This document shows positions 13,801 to 25,800 of a stretch of 64,000 nucleotides of DNA, piece after piece. Each line of letters begins with the position of its first letter. The stretch's first letter is position 1. A program made the position numbers and the translations under genes. Origin of the DNA: Heterocephalus glaber. Taxonomy: Eukaryota; Chordata; Mammalia; Rodentia; Bathyergidae. Under the pieces are notes generated by a model. The model saw only the letters and a list, made by a program, of their open reading frames with translations. It searched no databases and was not told the origin of the DNA. The stretch spans positions 171,472 to 235,471 of the forward strand of contig NW_004624785.1 in assembly GCF_000247695.1 (NCBI RefSeq), given 5' to 3'.

Positions 13801-16800
13801 GAGTCCAGGAATGAGGGAAAAACCAAGGCCCCGAGTTAACAATGACTGTGCAAAAAATCCTTAGCTGGGGCTGGGGATCTAGCCGCTGCCTCACAAGTAC
13901 AAGGTCCCAAGTTGGATCCCCGGCACCAAAAAACAAAATCCTTTGCTCTCCAAAACCTGCATTCTGAGGCCAGTCAATAGGATCTTGCTTGACAAGTTAG
14001 GGTACGGGCGAAATTTGAAATTATTTTATTCTGAAAAAATACATGAATTCTAGCTGGGCACAACCGTCTAATCCCAGCATTCTGGGAAGCTGATGCTGAA
14101 GGATCACAAATTTGAGCCTAGCCTGGGCAAGTGGGCAACTTAGTAAGACCCGGTCTCAAAAAGAAAAAGAAAAAGAAAAAGAAAAAGAAAAAGAAAAAAG
14201 AGTGGTGGGGTAAGGATATAGCTCATTGCATAGGCCTTGGGTGCAAATCCCAGTACTGCCAAAAACAAAAGACAAACAAACAAACAAAAAAGTACATGAG
14301 CTCTTTCATGACTACTCAATATGGACGAATATCCCTTATCCAAAATGCTTGGGCCATAAGTGTTGTGGACTTAGGAATATTTGTATATACATGGGAATAG
14401 GACATGGCTCTAAATGTGAAATTCATTTATTTTATATACACTTTTACACATAGCCTGAAGACAATTAATGCAATTTAAAAATATTTGTTCATTACTGGGA
14501 AATGATTCTAGGGCCTGCACACTGAACTACATCTCCACCTCTTCTTAATTCTGAGATAAGATCTCACTAAATTGCCCAGGCTGGGCTCAACCTTGAGACC
14601 TTCCTGCCTCAGCCTCCCAGAGTGCTGGGATTACAGGCATGCGCCACCATGCCCGGCTTTTTGCAACATTATCAGTGTCCCTGTGTCTTGATTGTGATCC
14701 ATCACATCAGGTCAGGAATGGAATTTTCCACTGGTGCTGCCACATCAGCGCTCAAAACGTTTCAGATGTCGGAGCATTTCAGAGTTCAAGTTTTCAGATT
14801 AGGGCTGCCCAACCAGTAGCTTGCTGAGAGAAAGGCAGGGATGAAGTGTTCTCAGGCAGCAGCAGTATTAAGTGCATGCCTGGCTCCAGCTGGCTCCTAA
14901 TAGTAGTATGCCTCTGGAGGCCAGGTCTCCTGGCAACTAGGAACAAGTGACCCAATCCTAAGACTAAGATGTCTACATGTGAAGACAAGAAAGATCCAAT
15001 GTCATTAGCTCTTTCAAACACATGGAAAAGAAAAGGGGTCACAAAGTTAACTTGCTACATAGTACTCTAGGTTGGGCCACTGTGCTTTCAAACTTTCAGA
15101 GTGCGTGTGTGTGTGTCTGTGTGTGTGTGTGTGTGTGTTGCTAGTGATCAAGCCCCAGGCCCCATGCATGCCAGGCAAGTGCTCTACCCCTGAGCTATGT
15201 CCCCAGCCTACATGTGAACATTCCAAAGAGTGAAAATGTCAAATACTAAACTCCACAAAGCAATAGCTACTAAAAAGGCCAAGCCTGCTGGGGCAGGTTC
15301 ACTGGGAAGAAACTCTGGAGGTCACCAGAGTGGCTGCACTCACCCTCAGAGTTCACTGCTCCAGTGAGCTGAGGTGCATCGAGCAGCCAGTCTGTGAGCT
15401 CTGCTGTCCCCAGGAGGTTGCTCCGGAACTGCTTTCCTCCATTCACATTCCAGGTCCCCACAGCGATTTGGATCCGCTTGAAATTTGTGAATTCTGACTG
15501 TCGCTCTGTCATGGCTTTCAGGATCCTGGGAGTCACTGTGGGGAGGCATAAAAAGGCACCTTTCTCTACAGCCCAAACGTCAGACACTATAATTTTAGAA
15601 TTACAGAAGGGACGACCTGTCAGAGAAAGCCGGTTCACAGCCTATAGATACAGACCAAAACATGTGCATTACTGGGAAGGCGAGAGGAGGTGAACACCTA
15701 CATTAAACACTACACTTCCCTTTCTGCAAGCAAGGTGTGAAAACACAGGTCTGGAAATTCACCCTCCCCTCAGAGGCCACGTGACATCAAGTCACAGAGG
15801 ATCCCCCAACACACACGGAGAAAGGCTTGTCCTCAGCCTTCACCTCGTGATCCCATAGAAGGCAAAAGCACCGGGGACATCACAGTTGACCACATAAATA
15901 GTATATATACACGCATTACACGTGTATATAGAGCTACATGTATAACTTTAAATACTTACCAAAACCCCCGACTGCATTTTCTACCTTCTATCCCACATGT
16001 CTGAAAGGCATTAAAAAACTAGGATACCACATTGTCTCCATCCTCTAGAGATCCAAAACAGATTTTAAACTACTGACTTAGCCCAAGTCCCCTCTCCTGA
16101 CCCTGAATAAGCCTCACTAATGTCACTTGGAGCTTGTTCAGCTTTTTCTGAACTGGCAGTATTCCCAAGGCAGAAACCAAACATTGCCTTGGCTAGCACA
16201 AGCCAAATAAGTGCTCTCCAGTATGGAGAAATGAGAGCCCTAAAAGCCTATTAAACCATTTCAGATATGGGCTCATTTCTCTTTCAATAACACCACAAAT
16301 TTCTAACATAAACTTTTATATAGGGAAAAATCCTGGGTCTCCCCTTTTCCCTTAGATCTATAAAGTTCACAGGCTCCAGGGAACAAGAGGCCCTCAGAAT
16401 TTTCCCAAAAAACCTTCTAGCTATTGATGAACTCCTAAGCAGATGTGCACACACCCCCAGGATTCGACAGTGCCCTTTACTCTATTTCTGCAGGGCTCTC
16501 CGTGGCCAAAGGATGACAGGTCAGCCCACAGGAATCTCCTGAGCCGCACAGCTGTCAAGGGGACCAGGACCCAGGTAACGGGAAGTTTTTGGAGCAAGTG
16601 AGCATTCAGCAACATCAATGCTTTCGGAACAGTGCAGACTCAGAGCCCTCTCCATTCCTCCCTCCTCTCAGCATGGAAAACAGAACCAAGCCAAGACAGT
16701 AGGAGAGACCAGAGGCAGGCTCCCATGTACAGATCTCTTCCTTGTCATTTTACCTTGAACAGTATAGTATAACAGCTGTTTACACAGCATTAGGTATTAT

Positions 16801-19800
16801 AAGTAATCCAGAGATGATCTAAAATGTAGAGGAGGATGTACAAAGGCTATACACAAAGACAGGCCATTTTATATAGAGGACTTGAGCATCTACCAGTTTT
16901 GGTACACATGGGAATCCTGGAACCAGTTCCCCACAGACACTGAGGGACAGTGACAGTGTACAGGGACAACTATAGGCTACTTAGGTCAATCAGTCAGACC
17001 AGGAGACCACAGACCAGAAGCCTAAAAGCTCTGGACATATCTGCCACCTGCCTTTCTGGATGACTCAGTGGGGCAGCAGGGCTGGTTAACCTTCCCCATG
17101 GCCATCACCTGCACCCATGCAGTGAGGACCATAGATACCCCATGCACGGAGAGCAGCAGGCATTACCCAGAAGGGCTGTGTTGTCCAGGAGCATCCTCCC
17201 TTTGTCTGTTGATTCCTCGTTGTAGACATCTCCCACCAGCAGCAGTCTGATGGCCTCCTGCCTCACCCCATCGAAGAAGTTGGACTGGATGGTACGAGAC
17301 ATGGACCGGGCGCCATCCTTCAGCTTCCCCACCTGCACGAAGCCACAGATGTGAGGGGATCGTGATGTGCCACTCCTCCCACCACCTTTGGCTTGCTCTT
17401 ACCTTGGCCTTCCCCTCCAGGGCTCTGCTGCCTGTGAACACCTTGCTCAGGCTGTGTCCATTCAGGGACCACATGGCTTTGAAGGACTCCACGAAGCGCT
17501 CAACAATGGGCTTTGAATTCAGCCTCAGGCTCTCGAGTTGCAGATGAAGGACCTGGAGAGAAATAAAGGACAGTGTGCACTGAGAGCCTGAGGGCTTCAT
17601 CCCAGGTACCTCCTCATGAGCCCCTCACTCAGCAGACTGTGGCCACTCTAGGCCCTGAAGACCTTGCATACCTCCAGAGACTGAGGAGTTCTTGCAGCAG
17701 AGAAAGTAGCTCCTCCTAATGTGCCCAGATTCATTTAGATGACCACTTAGACCCTCCTCTGACAGATATCCGACTGCCCTCCTGCCACTGCTGGGCAGCA
17801 AGCAGTAGGGGGCAGCAGGAGCTGTGGACCTCACTTCCTCCTCCTAGGATGGACTGAGAGGTCACCAGATGGCTGGGGCCACATTGAAAGATGAAGTTTC
17901 CCCTGAACCTCCAACAACCTCACTCTGCCCTGCCTGGCCCCGCAGTATATTCAGGATAATCACTGTACAGAACAACTGCTTCTTAACAACTCCCACGCCT
18001 ATGGGCCACTATGGCTGGGATGCTTCCCAGAGAGCACGTGACTGCGACAGGGAAATGCACAAGAGGCACAGGCCAGTAGCGACCCAGGGAGGTTCCACAG
18101 GGATGTGCCACTGCAGATCGCTATTACCTGCAAAGTAAACCCAGTGATGCCACCCCATCTTGCTACTGAAGACTCAGCCTGCCTGCTGAAGGTACGGGAC
18201 ATGACACAGATAGCCCAAGGGACAAACCTCCAGCGCGATGAAGCTCTGCACGGTGTTGGTTCGATCCAAGCAGTCAAGACAGTTCATCCGCAAAGTGCCT
18301 TTCTGGAAACTTAGGAACAAGAAATAGGACCAGTTGTAAGATGGGCTCAGAGGACCAACAGCTGTAGCACAATGGCCTCAGTCCTTTCCAAGGGAGAGGC
18401 CCTTTCCTACTCCCTAGAAACTCACCAGCATCCTGGGGTACATCCCAAGGGACCCTGTACTGCAGCAGTGACAAGAAGGAAGACCCCAGACCACCTCTTC
18501 AGGTGCCGCAGCTCTGGCCTTTGTGAACCAGCTGGTTCTTGTTATAAACAGCAATTCACAGTTGCATGAACATTAAATTAGCAAATACTGGAGCACAGCT
18601 CCGAGGAGAAATGCTGTTAGAGTCCCATGGGCCTCTGGCCATGACAGTGTTATCTACTGATCAATACATGGCCTGGTTTTACGTATTTCTGTTTCAAGAC
18701 ATGTTACTGCATATGTATAGATTTAGGATGGCTCAACTGAATGGTTTTTTAACTTTACCATGAGTTAATAAGAATATTAAATACATTTTTGACTTACGCT
18801 CTTTTTGAAACACAATGGGTTTATCAGGACATAACCTCATTTTAAATCCAAGAGCATCTGTATTCTGCTGCTTTATTAACACCAAACTCATGGCCAGTAG
18901 CGTCAAAACTCAGGCCTGAATGAAGCTTATGTAACCTGCATTTTCTCCAGAAGGAACAGCACAGCATTTTTGTGCTTAGAAATGCTACATAGTGCTACGC
19001 TTGCAGGATACCTTAAAACAGTGAAGTCAACAGAAGCACAAAAATGTGAAAGACGTGCCACTAAACAGTATAAAGGACACTTGTCAACAGCCTGAGAACT
19101 GAGATGCAAAGGCCAAGCGTCACCCTGTTTGACCTCACCAGGGTCACGTATTTGCTGCTCTGCATGTTTCTATGAATGACTGCAAAGGCACTGTGAGTAG
19201 AGAGTCTGGAGCTACCAATGAGTTTTTTTGTTTGTTTGTTTTTGGGTTTTTTTTGGTACTGGGGATCGAACTCTGGTCCTTGCACTTGCACAGCAGGCCA
19301 ATGAGTTTTAAAGAGTAGATCAATTCACAAACATGGGGTCTGTAAATAACGAGAGTGATCTGAGGACTGACTCCGTCTTTCTTTTCCTCTCAGGTCTGAA
19401 CAGGGTGACCCACAGCCCGGTTTCTTCAGGTCCCACCAAGGCTGGTGATGGTCCCCTCACCCTCGTGAGTCCTCCTCACAGTGTGCGAAAGTTATTGTTA
19501 CACAGTCTCCTGAGCTCTTCATTTTGACACAGTCCTTTACATTAGGATGTTCCTTTTCCCAGAAAATCGTATTTTACCATCTAATCACCAAATTCAGAAG
19601 CACATCATTCACTGATTACAGGAAGGGAAAGGGGAAGGCTGGAATCTAGATGCTCAACATCATCGAGCTCACAACCCGGGAAACTATAGGTATAGCCTTG
19701 AAGAGGCGTCTGGCCCAGGAGTGCTGCAGTTCCTGAGCTCCTCGCCTCGCAGGACGATGCAGAGTGTGGGTGAGACTCACCGTGGACTTACATTCTCGCC

Positions 19801-22800
19801 CTTCGTGAACACATCAAAGTCGTCCCAGTGCAGCTTTAAGTGAGGCCTCAACAGGTTCTCCAATTTCTCTAGCTTCCCGCCTTTGGCGAACTGATATAAG
19901 TCAAAATTTATCATAGGTGTGTCAACAGCGTGGCAGGAAGCCCAGAGCAACTTCTGAAAAGGGAGAGGGAGGGCGGTGAGAGGACAAGAGAAGAAGGCAA
20001 AGCAGTGACTGCAAACCTCCTCTTGCCACTTGCGTTCATGAGACCAACCACAGTCACCTGGTAGAGTGCACACCTTAGCTAGATGGTGCATGGAAAACCA
20101 GGTGCCTAACTGGCCCTGACCCTGAAAGGGAAGCATAGGATAAAGGTCCTGGGAGGACAAAAGCCACAAAGAGCATCTTGCCTGCACAAAGGCAGAAGGT
20201 CCCCCTTGGGCAAAAGAGGCAAGCACAGGGGTGTCTCCTTGGGGACATATCACTCCTGCAGGCCTCTTGGAGGGCAGAGGAGTAGGGAGGGTCACTGTTC
20301 TTTAGGGCCATCAGGGACAGTGACATAGAGCGAGCTGGGGAGCTCATAATCCAGCCCCCATTGCCCTGGCAACTGGCCTCATCTTTATAAGCACCAGACC
20401 CAGGAGGGTGGGCTCTGCAGTGGCCACATCTCCAGGCTAAGGTGGCTAGAAGGATGGAGATGCCTCAGGATAAGGGAGACCAGGGGCCAGAGACACGGGG
20501 CCCAGCCTGGTCCACATCCAGGTGCAGCCCAGGAGCTACGGTGAAGGTGGGCACTATTGCAGAAACGCAGTGGGGGGCTGCTGATGGCTTAGGCTACTCA
20601 TCACCAAGGCCTCCCTCCCACACAGGGCTTCCCTGCCCAGCCACTCCTCAGCCTCCTCACCAAAGCACATCAATGTCAAGGACAGACCAGCTGTTCCTAG
20701 CCACCCAGCTCTGCAGCTCCACACACTGTGCTGGTGGCTTCAGGGTAGATCAGTCCAGCACCTGCCCAGCCAGAGGTTCTGGGGTCTCTGCAGGACTGCA
20801 AGGTCTCTAGGCCACCTCAGATGGCCAGAATACAAATCTACATATCCTGCCATGGTCAAGAAAGTCTCCCTGGGAATAGTTTGTGGAACTAAACAGTATG
20901 CTTGGTGGCTTACAGCTTTATATACTTTGGAGCCAGCACCTTGTCCAGCTGAGGACAGAGAACCACCAGATCCCAGGCTGGCTGTTGGAGCACCAGCCTC
21001 AGTCTGGTTAGGGGACTCACTTGTCAGGGCCAAGACCCAGGTCTCCGGCTGAGGTGCTGTCTCTACCTATCTTCCACCCCAAGGCCACCTCCTGCCCTCT
21101 GGTTACAAAAGAGACCTTCATTTCAGTGCCAGGGACACTGCCACCAGCTGCTGGGAGAGAGGCACTGCTACCAGCTGCTGAAGGGGGGACAGGAGCTGCT
21201 GAGGACATCCTTTCTCTATAACTCAAGGCAGAAAAGGGAAAAGGATCCCCCGCACCTTCTGCCTTAAAATAAACCAGCAGCACAGCTGCCAAAATGGGTG
21301 GGAAGGGAGGGGTTTCTTGATCACGTTGCTCATAGCAACAAACCAAACAGGAAAAGCAGGTCTGGCCAAATAAAACTGACATCCAGAAAGTCCCTGCTCC
21401 AAGTTTGTGGCTTTTCTAAGCAGAGTAAAATGAGCACCCCAGCTGGACTGTGCTTCCTCCAGCCAGGGGTCAGGGGTCAGAGTGACAGGATGGGCTGGTC
21501 GTGGGACCTGCCCAGGTGACTGTAAGTTCTCTCAATAAGGGGCTTCTTTGACCTTTTAACAACCAGAGAGTCTTTCTCTTCTAAGTGGGGGCCATGGAGC
21601 CTGGGTGAGGAATGAGGAGGCTCCCACAACTCATTCTGGGGTCTTCCAGGGCAGCCTGGTAGCTCCCTGGGAAACCTGGCCTCTGTGACCAGGAGAGGCC
21701 TGGGTGGAGTCCCCTGCTCTGACTGCTTCTTCACCCCGTGATTCACCCTCCCCAGAACTGGGTACCCAGAAGGTGGGAGAAGACTACCAGGAGCTGGCAC
21801 CCAGCTTCTACCAGCAGCCCAAATGAGAGTGGGGACATGAAGGCCACCCAGGCAGCAGGAGGAGGCCACACAGCACCCTACTTTGAACCAAGCAGGGCCT
21901 GGAGGGAGACTGAGGCATAAAGTTCCTGCAGTGTTGGTATGAAGGTCCCAGGAGATGCCAGTCTGCGACTAGGCCCCACCTTCTCCCTTTCTGGACCAAG
22001 CAACTCTTGAGAAGAAAGTTGGAAGGCCTCCCTGCCCATGGGAGGCTTGGCAAAATGCAGCTTTGTTCTGATTTTGAGCAAATTCTTCAGTCTGGTGCAG
22101 CTCATTCGCTGGCTGAAGCCCTGGGGAAACCTCTGAAACCTCAGGAGGGCCAACTGCTGTCCTCCATCTCATAAGAGCCCTCCCGAGTGGGGCCACCTCA
22201 CCCTCTCCACCAGCCCAGCCCTGGGTGGAGACACCGGGAATGGGGTTACCTTGAAGGCCCTGTTGAGCACCTCCTCTCCACCTCTGCTTCCCAGCAGGTT
22301 CACAACCACCTGTTTCCCATACTGCTCCTTCAGAAACACCATGTGCCTGCAATAGTAGCAAGTGGGCAGTGACACCAGGGCACCCAGATCCAGACTGGCC
22401 ACCTGGTCATGGGCACCTCAGGGAAGATGTACAAAAGGGATGACACGTTCTCAGCCATGCCACTGGCCTGAGGCGTGGAAAGTGAGCCCGGGGTGGAGAA
22501 AATGACTTCTCAGCTTCTTACCACCACTGCTCACTGGAAATGCCCCTGATGGGAACAGGCTGTCAGGGCCTGTCTGCATAAAAGGCCCAGGACAGGAATG
22601 ACAGGAAGGCTTTGCTGGCCCCTCTGTAAAGCACCACCACTAGATCTAGTGCTCAACCAAAACAAGAAGGTACAACAAAACTGCAGGCTTTTGGCCAGTA
22701 AAGGCTATTTTAAAATATGCATGGTGAGATATTGGGAGACACTCCAGTATTTATCCCTTATCAGCAGCTTGATAAAAGCAACTTTATAATTTTAATGTAG

Positions 22801-25800
22801 TACTTAAAAGAACAGGGAAACAACAATGCAAAAAAGCAGACATAGAAGTGTAACTTAATAGTGAGATCTTTATGCCTAAATTTAGACAAAAGAAGCCTGG
22901 AAACAAATACACTATGATGTTAAAGGGAATGGAATGTTGTAGGACTTAGAAGTTTTTTTCTGCTCTGAACATTTTTCTTTTCTAAATTTCTACATGGCAG
23001 GTTTCTATTATAAAGAGATTTTTCAAAAAATAATGATCAGGGCCAGGGATTTAGCTCAGTGGTCTTGCCACCTGCTGCGCAAGCGCAAGGACCTGAGTTC
23101 GATCCCCTGTACCAAAAATAATAATAATAATAATAATCATAATAGGGCTGGGGATTTAGCTCAGTGGCTTTGCTGCCTACTGTGCAAGCGCAAGGACCCA
23201 AGTTCGATCCCCAGTACCAAATAATAATAATAATAATAATAATGATCACATATACACCCACCATTTTTAGCTCAATGAGAGAAAAAATTCTCTAACTTTG
23301 ATAGTACACAGGGTAGAAAGAATAAGAATTTTGAAGAGTGCAGTTTCAAGTTAGGCTTGCCTGCTGAGTAGCTGACCTCAGTGAATGGTGAGCCCCTCCA
23401 GGCTCCTGCCTCTCTGGGGAGGACTTCTGCTAGAGCAATGTTCCTGGCAGCTCAGAGCCAGGCAAGGAGAAGTGGAACATGTGGGGCTCTGCCTTTCTGG
23501 GATCTGCCCAGGGAAGGAGCGTCTGGCCTGAGTTCTGGCACGTGGGGCTCTGCCTGTGTGCTGAGGAAGGCCAAGTGGTCAGCTCTGAGCATCACTAGGT
23601 GACATAAGGAAGCACCCTCACCATATCCAAGCCACATCCTACAATGCAGCTTATCAGAAAAAAGGGCAATGTCAATTCTCCATTTGTCAGACCCCTCCAC
23701 CAACTTCTCCAGATTCCAGGGTTAGAAGAGAAATACTACTACTTATCATTCCTGCCCTTTATCCTGTCACCAGGCCCAAGCCCTGGACCAAGCTAGCCAG
23801 CCCGTCTGAGCTGGTTCCTTCACCTGCACAATCAGGCTCAGCCTCCCTGTGCAGAGAGAAGTCATGAGGGTGAGAAAAGATGAAAGGGACCAAGACAGTG
23901 CTCAGCACATGGTTGTTGATTTTTTGTTCCTTCCCTTTAATTTAAAAATAATATTCTTGTATAATAAAAGATTCTTCACTGACTCTGTGCATAAGGGAGA
24001 GCCTGGCATCCATGTCAAGGTCAGTCCCACGAAGACGCACTCCTGCCTTGGATGCTCTGGGCATCTAGCCTTTTCACTTTCTCTGCACATTGGTTACTCT
24101 AATGGAAGTTAGTGGGAAAATGTGGAGTGTTTCAGGACCTCAAAGAGTCCAGTTTCCATTGGGAAGCATCCCTCCTCTCATTTCCAGGGAAGGACTAACC
24201 TTTACACGCACTACGATTCCGATTCTAGGCACACCAGCCATGCAAAATGAGACACAGAACATAGAACATCGCTATCCTATGAAGGTGTGGGCACCATCCT
24301 CACGAAAGGTCAACACTCCCATTGATACTCATTGCCACGCTGAGATGACAAGATCCTACCCAAGCAGCCACAGCCAAAGGCCTGCTCCCAACCCCTCCTC
24401 AGACACACAGCGCAAAGATAAAATGATTGTAGACAGCCCAGACCGACTCAGAATGTGCCAAAGTAGCCCAACAGAGAAAGACTACTCTATGTCTAAAGAT
24501 GGGTCCCTGTGAAGGCTTCTGGGGGTGGAGAAAAAAGGATTTTCTTGGACCAAGTCCATCAAAAAACCAAAAGACTCTTGAGAGCTCAGCAATGCATAGA
24601 GAAAACGATTCAGTGGGCCAGGCCAGAGCCTCCTTCACCCTCATTTCCAATACTACTCTCAAATGAGAGAACCAACCTCAGCAACATGACACTGAGCAGC
24701 TCCTCCCAAAGGAATGTCAGAACTCATGATACTAGCCAGATGTCACCATTGAAAAGCATTAAAGAAGCGCTGTCAGCCAAAACTATGAGCAGACTGCCTA
24801 CAAACAGTCTTAATGGTTTCAGTAAGTTCTTCAATGACTGCAAAAGAGTCCAAGTTTTCCCTTAGATTTGGGAAGCTCTCTAAGGGGCAAGGCAGCTTCT
24901 GGGGTGCTTATGAAAAAGAGTTCTTCCAACCAGAGTTGTTCCCACCAGGCATTTCCTGGATCATAAAATATTCCAAGTTTATGTAAATGTGCTTAAACTC
25001 ACAAACACATGAGTATTTTAATTTGGTTTTGGTTTTTTGAGACAGGATTTTGCTATGTAGTCCAGGCTGGCCTCAAACTTGACAATCCTCTTGCCTCACC
25101 TGTCAAGGGCCACATGTTGGCTGCATTTTTTGATTTTGTTTTCGTTTTGTGGTCCTGATCCTCTAGGCCCTCGCATGTGCTAGGCCAGTACTCTACTGCT
25201 AGGCTGCCCCTGGGCCCCATATAAGGATTTTTGAAGCAAGCCCAGTGTGATCCTGTCTCTGTGTTTTGGGTCAACTTTGGGTAGAATTTTATTTTCAGTT
25301 ATGTTTACTATTTCCTGAGAACATTTAGTATAGTTCAACCAAAAGAACTATATGTATATAATGCTCAGAATATATTAATCGTATTCTGGGGAAAGGCAAT
25401 GCTTTTTCATTACCAAATTATACAACTCTTACAGTAAATGCCTATAATTTGTAAGATGCTGATTAGGGGGTTACAGCTAGGCTCGTGTTCCCAGTGTTAC
25501 AGTCAACAACAAAAGTGTGTAGGCAAATTTAGATCCAATAAAGCTTTAGGTTGGAAGATTAAAACACTAAAAAAATTTTGCTTTTTTGAAACAAGGTCTC
25601 GCTATGCAGTTCAGGCTGGCCTCGAACTCACTATGTACCCCAAGCTGGCCTTGAACTCATAGCAATCCTCCCACCTCAGCCTCCTGAGTGCTCGGATTAC
25701 AGGCATGTGGCACCATGCTTGGCTCTGAAAAAAATTATTCTTGAGAATTTTTATTATATTCAGTAAGATGGGGGCCAGGGATTTAGCTCAGTGGTTCCGC

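Larger units (their letters stand above)
12392..15343 (-). other. SYNJ2 intron 12 (2952 bp)
   Basis: SINE-rich: three B1-ID dimers (12970-13140, 14052-14290, 14490-14658), two single IDs (13866-13938, 15138-15208) and a GT microsatellite. 13141-13860 is unique-looking, with overlapping open frames in several registers that show no recognisable family. They are likely due to its GC content. Confidence 0.75.
18310..19780 (-). other. SYNJ2 intron 8 (1471 bp)
   Basis: Contains one copy of an unclassified dispersed repeat (about 18640-19330) and a truncated ID inside it. Both ends have competing splice sites. Confidence 0.8.

Noticed and set aside
19781..19791. Exon 8 ending at the first donor (GEN followed by gtaagt) as the main form
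   Set aside because: With the upstream exon 9 acceptor it breaks frame, and the VSPRFQ residues fit the synaptojanin family. It is kept as a possible alternative in findings.
23041..23116. tRNA gene from the A-box/B-box text of ID elements
   Set aside because: ID SINEs keep tRNA(Ala)-like promoter boxes but lack a full cloverleaf and carry A-tails. They are retroposons.
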